Source of the DNA: Litoditis marina
Taxonomy: Eukaryota; Nematoda; Chromadorea; Rhabditida; Rhabditidae
Direction of reading: 5' to 3'
Assembly: GCA_964036275.1 (NCBI GenBank)
Contig: OZ038438.1
Coordinates: 2,672,978-2,736,977, forward strand
Length of the DNA stretch: 64,000 bases
The notes under the pieces are model-generated. The model did not search any database. It had not been told where the DNA came from and worked only from the letters and a program-made list of their open reading frames with translations. This document shows, in pieces, positions 23,401 through 35,900 of the stretch. How positions within the stretch are numbered: the first letter of the stretch is position 1; every line of letters starts with the position of its first letter. The translations under genes and the position numbers were made by a program.

Positions 23401-26400
23401 ACATGCTGAGAAGTAACACATTTTGGTGGGCTACCAAGTTGAAAACTCATATCGCACCTGGGATAGAGTGATACAAGAAAAGTGCATTCAAAGTTGGACT
23501 AACCCTAACGCTTGAATAACAGAGTTCATGAAACAGGTATTTCCCAGGTTTTTTAGTCCACGAAGCTTGCTATCAACGGACAGTACGGAAACTTGATTTT
23601 TCCTATCAGTGACATTTGTGGAACAGAACTGAAAATGATTTGTTATAAATGAGTGCATTCTTTAGAATAGGTTCTTATGCGACATATTTTGTTAAGCAAT
23701 TCAATCCGGCTATACGACCTATGCCATCTCGAAATAATTTATTAGTATAGTGTACAAAATTTGAAAAATCGAGGTTTAAAGATGAGTAAGTTCTTTCGTA
23801 CACTCAGGGAAAGTAAGCCCAACCTTTCTTTTTCGAGGTCGCAAGGTCCTTCCCCCAATAAGCTCCCCGGGAATAGACTTGGGCGGCGCGGTGGATGAAG
23901 AACCCATCACGGGAACAGACTCCTCCTCCAGCACAGAGCCACTGTCTTCATCCGTTTGAACTACCCTGCAATCCCGTACAGATTCAGACAATTCACGACA
24001 CTGCAGTACGAAGCGCCAACGTGAGCAAAAATCACTCCTAGCTTCTGTGTCACACTTTTTGAACGTAGATAAATATAGCATATGACAACTACCTCTCGAG
24101 CTCTGCTGCATTCTGTGACACAACTTCATCTTCTTCTTCCGTTTCCAAGTCCACCAAATCGTCAACCTCATTCGAGCCAAAATAACCTGATCGTAAACGA
24201 GCAGCATACGAATGATCCGCACATCTAGAATAAGGCATCACAAAAAATGTTCGGAATCTCACAAGCCTTTACTAAAATTGAGTTACTTCTGTTGATACTT
24301 ACGGATTATTCGACAGAAACATTTTTTAAACACGTGAAAATTTATGATTTTGCATGAAAAATAAGCAAACTTTTCCAATGTTGGCGGAAAAGGAGTCCGG
24401 TTTCTGACTTATACTTTTTACGTCGGCGTTAACGCCAGCAAGCATGTAAAAACGTCTTGTTTTCAACGCGCGGCGTTAACGCCGAGCCACGACTCAGAGC
24501 GTTGAACAGTTTGATATTTGCCCGTCAACCGGTAAATTCACATATGCTGTATTTATTACTATTTATTCTCGTTCAGCACATTCGAAATACTAAATTTGTA
24601 TTTCGAGTTTTTGCAGAAATCCCGAAATTTGGACAAAAGTGGGTAAAAATGTGATTAAAACCGACTATTATGTGCATTAAATGAAAAAAAATCGTTGAAG
24701 AAAACATTAAAATTTATATTTTATGGTAAACGTGCTAAGAAACGTCAGCGTTTTATCAAAAACGTTTGAAGCTTCAAACGTTAAACGCGGCCTCGTTTGA
24801 ATAACGCGGCGTTGCGAATTCCGGCGTTAACGCAAAAAGTTGGCGTTGACAAAATCTTCATTGCATACCTGTACTTATTGAAATGAGATAGTGAACGTTG
24901 AACAGAGTGAATCTTTCCATCTTTAGTGTCCCCACCAACATAGTCATCGCATACATAGCTGAAACAAATCAGCCAAATACTAAAAAAAGACTATAGCGAT
25001 AGTCTGAATATAAAAATGTGCCGAATTCGAAGCACCTATCAATAATGAGTAAGATCATGTTTTTTTGGACTTGACGCGAAATAAGCATAGTTTCATAATA
25101 TTGGCCGAAGTATGTAAGTGGTGTGGAAGATAGAAGTTTGATTTCGAATTATACATGGAGGAGCATAATACTGTGTGTGCTCAAGAGACAATTTTCCATC
25201 TTTAGTGTCCCCACCAACATAGTCATACTGTGTGTGCTCAAGAGACAATCTCATTTCTCGCGAGAAATGTTGGTTGAACAAGTTTACCTTATGTAACAAC
25301 TTTTTACGGATGAGGGTGAACTAATACTTCAGTCGGGTAAGCAGACAAAAAGAAAATTCCGCATCACATTCAACTAAGAAAATATGGAAAAACATAATCT
25401 CTACCGCAAAAAAAACTGGTAAGGAATATACCCATACACCAGCTGACTTTTGTGAGCGGCCCTCCCTCCAAGATACCCGATTTTTGGGAAAATTGAAGTA
25501 TCGCCCCCTACTTTAGTTGCCAAAGGTCAAATTACAATTCCCCAAACGCAATACAATTTCAGAAAGGTGGGGGGTGAAAAGTCAATGTTCCCCGATTTTT
25601 TTTACAATTATGGTTCCCTTATCTACCTTTCGAAAAACGGTGTATTCGGTCAAGATCCCTAATTTTGAGTCCCGCTGTTTCAAATTTCTGAATTGTGTGA
25701 CCCAATTTTGCGAAAAATGCTTTTTGGGGAGAAAGTCGACTGGTGTATGAATATACCACAAAATTGATAAAGTTATAGAACTGGAGTCTCGCGCCGAGGA
25801 ACAGTTCGTCAGACGGAGAGAACAAGTACAACTACAACACGGCTTTTTTTTTTCAAAGTTAACTAACATCATTCAATACTAATTACTGAGACAACATTAC
25901 GACAAATTGCATGTAGATCTTCAAAAAGTAATTTCGTGAACTACGGAGTGGAATTTTTGAACTAGGATTGGTGTTACTTTTTACCACTGGGAATGGAGTG
26001 AATACTAAACTAACCAGAAAAGCTCATAGGTATTACATTGCATCGAAACACAGTGTGGCGGACATAGAGCTTCGGTCGAATGACTCAATCCGTGTCCTTT
26101 CACGTAACGTCCGCAAAACACAAGACCGCATTGCAAGCATAACCATGGACTATCGAAGGAATCACACACTACGCAGTTCCATTGCACTTTCTCGCTGCAA
26201 CAGTAAAGCATTATTAGCGACTATCCGAGCGAAGCAACTCTTCGACAGTCGAGCAGAGCTACGTACAGACAAACTACGGAAATCTCGACTACAACTAGGA
26301 TGAAAATTACGTTTAAAAAATACCCTAAATAGTTGTATTTCTCGAAAACTCCAATTAGCCAGAAGTGAACCATAGGCTTGTAGCCACTAATTGTGCATTG

Positions 26401-26740
26401 CCTGTGTGGCTCAATCATGCTTTTCTCCACCATCTCGACGGAAAAACCATCTACGGTTGATAAACTTAATCGTGTATGATAATGTAATTATCTTAATAAA
26501 ACTAACACACGGTTGAAGATTTACCGTAAAAGATTATTATAATCATATATATATATATATAGGACTCTATTTTGACTATAGCAACCTGCCTTACCTCTCA
26601 ATGTTAGCTATTTTTCTTCGAGAACTACTCCTGCTACTGTTTTCTGGCGATTCCTCACAGTTGTAACGCCAGACTTGGAGTTGTGATAGATTAACTGAAT
26701 CGATGGCCACAGACGACACTATATGCGGGCAATCGACCAT
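20423..26740 (-). CDS. USP3: Ubiquitin carboxyl-terminal hydrolase USP3
   Basis: A nuclear cysteine protease; in vertebrates USP3 removes ubiquitin from histones H2A and H2B. Thirteen exons join in frame to 615 residues: 26595-26740, 26015-26194, 24869-24958, 24093-24224, 23824-23965, 23504-23628, 23067-23240, 22584-22700, 22251-22486, 21808-21986, 21428-21541, 21025-21095 and 20423-20564. The N terminus is a ZnF-UBP domain: [51 protein letters not shown]. An acidic linker rich in glutamate follows. The Cys box is [18 protein letters not shown], with catalytic Cys at about 262. Then come [33 protein letters not shown], and the His box GSGHYSTY (His about 574) with WFHFNDSSV. Human USP3 is 520 residues. 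The extra length is in the linkers. Order and spacing fit USP3 better than USP44/49 or USP22. Confidence 0.96.
24310..24850. repeat. Intronic repeats: CACGTG-family remnant and GGCGTTAACGCC palindromes
   Basis: 24310-24410 resembles the repeat at 11931-12060 (ACACGTGAAAAT, AAAAGGAGTCCG). It is followed by several GGCGTTAACGCC-type words up to 24850 (GTCGGCGTTAACGCCAGC, GGCGTTAACGCCGAGC, CCGGCGTTAACGC). The same words recur near 56630-56710 in an LSM14 intron, so this is probably a separate palindromic element family. The segment lies within a USP3 intron. Confidence 0.5.
25165..25252. repeat. Exon fragment copied into a USP3 intron between direct repeats
   Basis: TTCCATCTTTAGTGTCCCCA and the bases after it, ending CAACATAGTCAT (about 33 bases), occur both in the ZnF-UBP exon 24869-24958 and here in the upstream intron. 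The intronic copy is bracketed by two copies of TACTGTGTGTGCTCAAGAGA plus CAAT. No other part of the exon is repeated. Confidence 0.75.
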
Positions 26741-27935
26741 CCCCGACTATACCTATAACTATAAAAAAAACATCCATGTCAGCGATGATTAGACAACAGA
26801 ATGATTACGAAAAAATAGTCCAAGCTTCTCATGTGCGGACAGCAGCGAGATTTTATAGATAAAATTCACTCATATATTGCCAATTATGTAGCATTTGTGA
26901 TGTTATCATAGATTGCTAAATACCAGACTGTTAGACCCAGAAACATAAGCGTAAATTTGCGAAGATGAGCCAGCTACAAAAGAGATACCATGGAGATGAA
27001 TGAGGTTGAAGACAGGCTGAGACAGTCTGCGTCTCTCTGACCTGCACACTATCTCGTCAAGGCCGTTAGAAAAGTGGCTGGAAGCATCCGAGGAGAAAAC
27101 GGAACACTCGAAAAATTATTAAGAAATCATAATTTCCAGCAACTTATATATATATACTTGTGTTTGTTTTATAAATCGGAGAATGGGTAGTGTGCGGCAT
27201 AAAAGGTAAAATTCAAGAGAAAACAAGCACAATATAAATATCATGCGTTTAATTCGTATGTTTTCACGAATTACAGATATATAAATACTTTATTCCGTGG
27301 AAAAATGAGTGGTAACAAAAAAAGAAGTGGAAACAGCAAAATATGAAGACAACACAACAAAGATAAAACATAACAAAACAGAACAGATACTTTAAACGTA
27401 ATTGGATCACCTTTACACGAAACGAGAAGGTGATGTCAAAGGCGAGCTCATGAAATACGAGTGGAAGCATAACTTTTATAAAAATGCAACACAAAAGGGA
27501 CACATTTCCTGCTTGAAATAAATTAGCCTGGGGCTGTCCTTTCGGAGAAGTCTTGGCAAGGTGGCGCAGCGGCAGTCATACGGTAGTCTAAAGGTCCTAC
27601 TAGGATACACAGCCAATGTCTTCAACACAGACCATGAAATGCCGTCCTTTAATTTGAAATACGATTTCTCTGGCTGGCCTAAATTCCAATTTTTGTTTAG
27701 TTTGCTGTAGGTAATTCTTCGTTTTGCTGTGAATTGAATATTTTATGGATTCATAGTACTCACCATATTTTTACGTTTGTTACGTCACAACCTACTTGTT
27801 TTTAATATATTGTGGTGCAAAATATAGTTTCTTCAAATTATTCATCTTGATCTTCCTGTACTACCGTATAAAGTACCATATCAAGTATATATCGTCTTAT
27901 TTTTTCTCAATTTGAGGTAAAACTCCATCGCCGAG
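26741..27935. promoter_or_regulatory. Divergent USP3-RPS6 intergenic region
   Basis: About 1.2 kb between the start codons of USP3 (-) and RPS6 (+). Just upstream of the RPS6 ATG lies a pyrimidine run, CTTATTTTTTCTC (about 27897-27907), which could be a terminal oligopyrimidine start typical of ribosomal-protein genes. Near 27560 there is TGGCGCAGCGGCAGT, which resembles a tRNA A-box, but no matching B-box follows. Confidence 0.4.
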
Positions 27936-30031
27936 ATGAAGGTAAACGTCGCCTACCCAGCGACTGGTCAGCAGAAGCTTTTTGAGTTTGAAGATGAAAA
28001 GAAGCTTCGTATCTTCTACGAGAAGCGCATGGCTCAGGAAGTTGAGGTTGATAGCCTCGGAGACGAATGGAAGGTGCGATTTTTTACTGTTTTTATCCCC
28101 GATGTTGTTGATTAACAAAAGTATAAGTTTGTGGTCAGTTATTATGCTGGAACTCGTCGGCGGCATTTTTGTGCCTCATTAGAATCGTACGTGCTTTTCA
28201 AATTCGTCGGGTGTTTTAACATAAGTCATTATCCAACAATCGCTAAAATGTCATGAACGATTTGAACAATTTTGGTTTGACTTGGTTGAGAGTTGGTTTT
28301 GGAGAAAAGCAAAAGTTTGCTTGAATTCTTTGCATACAATGCAACCGTTAAATTAAAGTGAACTCTCGACACAACAACGGAACGCACACTAGATTCTCTC
28401 GTTATTTGGCAACCCTTGTCAGGGCACAGTATTTATTGAACTATGGCCTTATTCATCAATGTCTCAGAAATAAAAAACCTTTCCGCGCCTCTGGACCCTC
28501 CTCACCAGCACACTCATTTCGTGTTCTAGCTTTCCGCGGGAACCTATTTTAGTTCTCGAGGATTGGTGAATTTGGCCACTGGTTTTATGTTCATATTTCA
28601 TATATATGTGCTCTAACAACGTTGACAACTGCTCTATTTGCCGAAGTTCCGTTGATTCCGTAAAGTGGATACCTTCATCGTGTAAACTGCTTAACTCACT
28701 TTTTAGCATTAAACTATTGGTTTATAATTTCAGGGGTATGTTGTCCGTATCTCCGGTGGAAACGACAAGCAAGGATTTCCCATGAAGCAGGGAGTACTCT
28801 CCAATGGTCGTGTGCGTCTGCTTCTGTCCAAGGGACAATCTTGCTACCGTATCCGCAAGGCCGGAGAGAGGAAGAGAAAGTCCGTCCGTGGATGCATCGT
28901 TGACGCCAACCTTTCCGTTCTCTCCCTTGTTGTTGTCAAGAAAGGTGCGTATTTGAGTATAGCCTATCTGTTTGTTTACAGTGAGGTTTTATAATGTGAA
29001 AATTTGGATATAAATCAGGAAAGAGTCTGAACTTTGTTGATATGCCATGTTTTTTTTAAGGAGACCAGGACATCGCTGGTTTGACTGACCAAGTCCTCCC
29101 TCGCCGTCTCGGTCCCAAGAGGGCGTCCAAGATCCGCAAGCTGTTCAACCTTACCAAGGAAGATGATGTCACCAAGTATGTCATCACTCATGAGAAGACC
29201 GACAAAAATGGTTAGTTTTCTTAGCAGAAGTATTCACAACTTATCTTCCTTGCTGGCATCAGCACCATCCTGCACTTGCTGTGCAGGGTGAGCTTTGATT
29301 GCCAGCTATATCAATATCTTCAGTATCTGCTCGTTCTCTCTTTTTATAATATGGTTTCGAGTTCGTAGCAAGATTACATTCAACTTTTTATTTTCTGTTC
29401 CTATTTATTTCTGTTGTTCCTCATGCCATTGTTTCGTTTTCCAGGTAAGACACATGTGCGTGGCCCTAAGATCCAGCGACTCGTTACTCCCACTGTCATT
29501 GCTAGACGCAAGGCTCTCATCAGAAAGAAGAAGCAGCAGGCCGTCAAGTCACGTGAAGAAGCCGCGGCTTATCATAAGCTGATGACTAAGTACGCTAAGG
29601 TTAGTGTTTATCCCGAGTTTCTTGGTTATACGTGGACTCTGTACAAATAGTAAGTATAATGGTTAGGTTCTTACGTGTGCTCTCAGTTTCATGGTCGAGT
29701 ATAGTTTATACGCAATGCTCATTCAAACTTTCACGTATTGTTCACTTTCGTTTTGATCGAGCAAAGCTCCCTCCTATATATTCGAACCCTCGTTATTGCA
29801 AGCCAACTGCTCTTTGAGTTTGAAACCGAGCTCAGCGGTCTACTAGTGTGCGCTTATTCATGAATCACTTTTGTGCTAATTTCTTTCACAATATAATAAA
29901 AATCAGCTTTGAATAATTTACACCTGTGCAACACTTTCGTTTAGGAGCAAAAGGATCAGAAGATTGCTCGTAGGAGATCGTCGGCTTCCCGATCTTCTGA
30001 AGCCGAAGTCAAGAAGGGTGGCAAGAAGTAA
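27936..30031 (+). CDS. RPS6: Small ribosomal subunit protein eS6
   Basis: A component of the 40S ribosomal subunit and a substrate of S6 kinase. Five exons join in frame to 246 residues: 27936-28073, 28734-28944, 29061-29210, 29445-29599 and 29945-30031. Family landmarks in order are FPATG-like [98 protein letters not shown] and [14 protein letters not shown] [12 protein letters not shown]. The C-terminal tail has [11 protein letters not shown], keeping the basic-serine pattern phosphorylated in other animals. The region after the beta domain ([10 protein letters not shown]) differs from vertebrate and nematode forms. The start is fixed by the family N terminus MK(L/V)N. Length matches the family (249 in human). 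Confidence 0.98.
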
Positions 30032-32201
30032 GACGGGATTGTTACTTGTTCCCTCCTTGTTCATAAATGTTATTGATGTTTTGTTGTTTTTCAATAACAT
30101 CGTTATCGAGTTTTCCCTCTTTCAATTGGGTCTTGCAAATAATCTGATGATCATTTAATCTACGTACTAGTAATCCTCGCGTGCTCCCTCAAAGAGTAAC
30201 GACAAATGGTAAAAACAATCGGCTGTCCGTAGAGGTGTGATATTCAATTTAAAATGCAATAGTCATGCCTTGAGCTGTCCGCTTTTCTTGTTTTATTCTT
30301 CTGAAAGTTTGCTTAACTGAAGTTTTGCCGGATTAAGTGTTTTAATAATTTTAATTAATCGGTTCTAAATGTTGAAAGCTTTAGTGAAAAGCCATCCTGA
30401 GGACTCGCGGCAGGACAATACACAGTGTGTTCCACCATAATACAACCGTTGATACAAAAACGAACTTTTTCCGACGATAACCAGCGTTGCTTTTCAACAG
30501 AGCTCCTACTAACATAGTTTAAGAGGAAGTTCATAGGCATCTTATTGACATCTTTTTTGAACGACCTTTTGTCACAATGAACGCTCTAGAGCGTGATCTA
30601 AGCTCTACGAATGATCTAATAATTATGATTGTAGTTAAAAAAATTATTTGGTTGCTGAAGATAAGTATGCAACAGTTTGATAACTGATGAGGCATGTTTC
30701 TTCAATTTTTTTCAAGGAGGACAGCCTTAACAAACATTTTATATATTCCTTTTCTGTTCGTTTCTTTAGAGGAGTTAATCTCGGAAGTTTCGCACCGAAA
30801 CCGCAGCACCGTACAGCCCACATAGGGGGACTGAGATTGAATGTATGAAGAAAAGTTACATGACTTGCAATTTTGAACAATCGCTCCCCGGCAAATTCCA
30901 CACGGAACCGGTTCACCTTTAACCATTTTTCTAGTAACCCTCTTGGAAACTTTTTTACAACTTCTGAGGGAAATTCGCTGTTACCAAGTGGTGAACTGTT
31001 AAACATGCGCTCGGTTAACAGGTTACCTGGTGGGGTTAACAAACAACCGCAGCCTTTCAAGAGTTCGTTTAAAATAATTCGTGTAACAATTCGAAAGGAT
31101 TCGCCATGTAGACACTGTGCCGAGTTGGAATCGAACGAATTTGGTTGAAACCTGAAACGCCGGAGTCGTTCAGGTTATTAGTGTAGATTCAGCCTGAATT
31201 TTCTCCCGTATTTTAGGTCTCAAATGAGCAAATTTCTTTGATTATCCGGTATTCTCATCTCAGTTAGTAAACTGTCCGCAAACATGATGGACATGAGCAA
31301 ATGTATAAGAGATAAATTGATCTGGTATTTAAGTTGCAGAGCATGAGGCAACTTACTAAGCGTGTTAGTACAATAGTGAGTGACTTCAACATGAATATTT
31401 CATTTGAAAATGGACTTGACAACATGAAAAATTGAGAAAAAAGTGAAACATGAATAAATGAACCGATACAAAGCAAACACGATGAAATAAATGCACGAGA
31501 GGTAGATAGATGAATAAAAAATAAGTCAAACAGGGATAACCTATAATCTGGGAACCAGGTGATACAATATAGACAATTAATGAACAACCAAAAACCAGTA
31601 CTAACTTTTGAGTTTTCAACTCTGACCAGGGTCACGGTGTTCTGCGTTCGTTGATTTTTACGCAGTGAAACGCGGCCGGTCGCAAAGACCGCGACGCATA
31701 AGATATTACTGTAGATTTCAAAAATATTTGAAATTCGCGGGCGCACTCTCTCGCTCCTCCACACTATTTCTTGCGAGCCGCACGCGTCAGAGCTCCGCGA
31801 GGCGACGGCGCGAACATTCAAAACCGCGGCGCACTTGAACTAAAGCGTCAATTGGAGCATTGTAGGGTTCAAATACCGTGAGGTAAATCTCTGGTAGGCG
31901 AAAATCGTCTTTTCCGATCCAAACAACCACTCTGAGAGAGCCGGGTGGAGGGATACTTCATAAGTTACACCCTCTATAGTACGACTATTGTCGACAGAAT
32001 CTGATGTTAATGAAAAATCATCTCGTTTTGTACAATAATTGTATAATAATATTACAATATATGTTTCGCCGCGAGTGAAGAGTGAATTTTAAAATAAAAA
32101 ATAAAAATATACCCATACGTGTAATTTAAGCATGAATAAAGTGATCCATGAATAATGTTTAATATGAGTCATATTCTTCAGATGAATCTGATGAAAAAGA
32201 C
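30032..32201. other. Intergenic, no confident gene
   Basis: The 3' flank of RPS6 followed by AT-rich sequence. A GC-rich island at 31640-31860 contains many CG dinucleotides and may be a promoter or an old repeat. Open frames at 30640-31150 overlap on both strands, as in a palindromic repeat, and match no domain I know. Confidence 0.4.
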
Positions 32202-32361
32202 TATCCCACTGACTTCATGTTGCTAATTTTCGCCCTGAAATAGTATGTATAGTACATATCCCACTGACTTCATGTTGCTAATTTTCGCCCTGAAATAGTA
32301 TGTATAGTACATATCCCACTGACTTCATGTTGCTAATTTTCGCCCTGAAATAGTATGTATA
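32202..32361. repeat. Tandem repeat, three copies of 55 bp
   Basis: The unit begins TATCCCACTGACTTCATGTT and includes TTTTCGCCCTGAAATAGTAT. Copies start at 32202, 32257 and 32312. The first two are identical; the third is identical until its last few bases. It is a recent expansion in intergenic sequence. Confidence 0.93.
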
Positions 32362-32987
32362 ATAATAAATTTCAATCGGCTCTTTTTGTATACTGTATCT
32401 CACCTGATATTTTAGTTCCAATTTAATCAGCAGTTAATGAAGAACCAATGAACCTACATATTATGTAGGTCAGAAAAATCCAATCAAATTGAACTATATA
32501 CTATATACAGGAGCAAGGAATGGTAAATAAAACTGAAGTTCAATTTACTATTTGATTCACTGAGAAAACAAAAATTAACAAATAACAATAATAATCTCAA
32601 GTAGAGCCAGTGTATGAGGTATCATACACACGTGTTACGTGACTGCTCAGTAGAGCTGATATAGTTCAAGTTATTTTTTGCCACGTGGCTACAGTTTTTA
32701 TACAATTTGTTGAAAATTTTTACCTAGGTAATTTACCAAAGAATACGATAAGTGATGAGGTAATTGGTTAGAAGGCTGACTATTCAGCACGCTTGATCTT
32801 GACACTTTTAATTGACAACTTGACTTGAACTTGACAGTGATTTGACAACTTGGTGGGCAGAAAAGAAACCGAATATGGCTAACAAAAGGTCCATATAGCT
32901 GGTGGCAGCCGAACCTGGAGCACTTCTCTTCTCAGTTCACCATGATATGTGCGGGAACTTGCCGATACCCCTTGGGAGAGAAAAAAA

Positions 32988-35900
32988 CTAATATTTGCAT
33001 GGGACCTCCAACAAGGGGTCACAGCTTTGTCGGAGTAAGTGAAAGAAAGATAAACGGACCGGAGGCAAACGTCTCTGTTTCTGGCCGCAGCAAAGCAAAT
33101 CGGCCGCCAGACACCAACACGAATATTCAACGGGGTCATCGCTGTCCATGCTCTCAGTATTCAACTCCCTTTTTAACACCGAGACAGTCTAAAATATTCG
33201 AACGATACGACAGAAATGAATCCGACCTAGTAAGTTTACAAGTAACCTGGTTTTGATATCCGTTCTCAGGTCAGCCGAGCGAAAATTCAGTTACCGTGCA
33301 GACCAAAGTTTGGATGAGATGGAGGAGAAACTTTTTTTTTCAAATTTTAGCCTGCCACTAACCGAATTCCAGGTTAAACAGTTAGAAACCATTTTGTTCT
33401 TTCAATTTAAAAAAAAATAGTACTTGGAATTAAAAAAAGTACTTGGTCAACTGGTCAATTTGAATCCGGTTACTTGGAACCGGATCCTCATAACACACAA
33501 AGCGCCTTATACTGTTACATTTATTGGAAGCCGCGGCATTGGCGAACCCAACTGCTAACCAGTCACTGGACCTAAGAATGAAAAGAGTTACTTTCAGCCA
33601 AAGTGGTTTGGGTCGCGGTTTGATCCGAACCGTGCACCGGAGACAAATGCCGTTTCAACCGAGCGGTTCGGTACTTCAGTGATCGGTTTGCGGGTCGGTT
33701 CGCCAATGACCCGGTTCTCCAGAGACTTCGCCCCTTTGAGCTAGATAAAACTTAGTTCGAAAAATCATATATTGTTCGTAATTGATTTAATTCGCTTTAC
33801 TACTCACATGTGAGGCATAATAATCAACAGAATCATCTTCATCTTTCATTGTTATATCCAACTTGCTGACCCCAGGGGTACCCTGTGATAGGTCAAAATG
33901 GAATTAATTAGTGTGGAATTGGATTCGTTCTCTTTTCACGAACCGACTTGCATTCTGTAAGCAATGTTCTATGACAACATTTTTTGCTATGAAAGTGTGC
34001 CTCATTTATGATCCAAATTGGAAAAAGGAAAATGGGGGTAACCGTATACATTCACTTGAGCCACCTGGTTCACAATATCTCCGGATAAATCGATGGGTTT
34101 GGACCGTTTCATCGAATCCCGACAACTGAGCAGTGAAGATAGCAATTCAGTGCTACTATTCAAATCGGTTTCTGCAAATACGAATGTCATAGTTAATGCC
34201 TTCACGTATTTTTATTGGAACAATGAAATCGGCACAACACAACTATACGGTGATTTTTAATTAGCTATCAAATAGCACAAAACGTAAAGAAATACGACTG
34301 AACACACTATGTTCTACGGAACTTTCCGAAAAATTCGATATACTTGATGCAAAACTTGAATTATTTATAATATGAAAATAAATCTTGAAAATGTTACCAA
34401 ATGTTTTGCTGACGTGATTGTAGGCCGATTCTATATCTAACCGGGTTTTCCGGTAACCTTTTTTCAAGTTACCGGTAACCTGAAACTAAATTCCGGTTAC
34501 CGTCCAAACTAGGCGGTTTACACATGCAACCAAAATGCAACCGGTTGCATGTGTTAAGAAAATTTGGTTGCTTTCCAGATGCAACCGGGTTGCTTTTGGT
34601 TGCTTTTCAAATGCAACCAAACACTCAATTTTTGGACAATTTCCTGTTTTTACTGCAATTTGGTTGCATTTGGAAAGCAACCAAAAGCAACCGCCTCCAA
34701 ACTAACAGTAAAAACCGCACTGTACGTTAAGAGAGAACGGGTTTTTATTTTCAGGTAACCAACCGGTTACCTACTGAGGTAACCGGAAAAAGAGGGATAC
34801 CTGTTAGGCTACCAAAAAAACAGGTTAGATATAGAATTCACAGTAATTGTATGATTGTCCAACAGACAGTACTATTAAAATTGAATAGTGACAATACAAT
34901 AACAGGCCACAAAGAACCAGATATTTCATAGGTAGAAAAGAAAACAACGCACAGTTCGATGAATGACAGGTTGAGAAAAAACATACCGTCAGGTACAGAA
35001 TCTTCTTCGAGCAAAGTGTGAATGCGTTTGACATGCTCAAACAAACAGTTACGAGCCAAGAGCTGAAATATGAGAACAAATCGGAAATAAACAAACCACA
35101 AGCACTAATAAGCTCTACAGGCTCATTCACAAAAAAACCGGTATATTTTGGAAGAAATAGAGTTTCTTCTACAAAGATAGTGGCTCTCTCCTATTTGAGC
35201 CAGTAGGAGACGCAGTAAAAACGTTTGATGAAAAACAGGCGATTATTGTAGATCACCTGAGTGCATGTAAATCAATCAATCTAGCAATCAAGCTATCAAA
35301 TCACTCAATATGAGATATGATTGTCATATGTTGGAGGGACCTGTCTGTTGTAAAGCTTGTGACAGACCGCATTTAATTTCACAAATTTAAAAATTTCCTG
35401 GGTGAGGGTACAATAACTCCTAGTCTACTTTAAGCGAACAAAGTGGGACAAGTTCAATACTTCCTAATCCATTCTTTCAGTACAGACAGCGTTCAATTGG
35501 GGTTCACAGGACGTGGCTCAAACTGAAAGCAAACCATCCTTCTTGCCAGATGAACCTTGGTTGCTGGACGTCAAAAGTAAGTATATCATCATTTCCTTAC
35601 CGAACAGTTTAATAGCTGCTGTTTACTGTACTCAAGTGAATGAAAAACTCACTGTACCAGTGATCGATACAGAGGTCCCATCAATCGAACGAACTACACC
35701 CACAAGTTTCGTTCCAGCAGGGTGGCGGAACTGGGCCGGCAGGACAATAATTGAATATTTAGTTGACGATTGAGAAGTAAGCATTATGACGCCATACTGA
35801 AAATGAACGAATTATTGAACAATAATCAAATTTCGACATACGTACGAGTCGAGGGATTGAATGGCGCAATACTTTTCGTTGACTACGAAAACTATAAACT

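Noticed and set aside
27555..27640. tRNA-like TGGCGCAGCGGCAGT upstream of RPS6
   Set aside because: It has an A-box-like word only; no B-box or cloverleaf follows.
28074..29444. snoRNA in RPS6 introns
   Set aside because: Ribosomal-protein introns often host snoRNAs, but I could not find a C/D pair or an H/ACA arrangement with flanking stems that I would trust.
32879..33256. Overlapping open frames on both strands
   Set aside because: They cover the terminal exon of the minus-strand unrecognised gene in other frames. Only the frame from 33188 to the stop at 32988 joins in phase to upstream exons.
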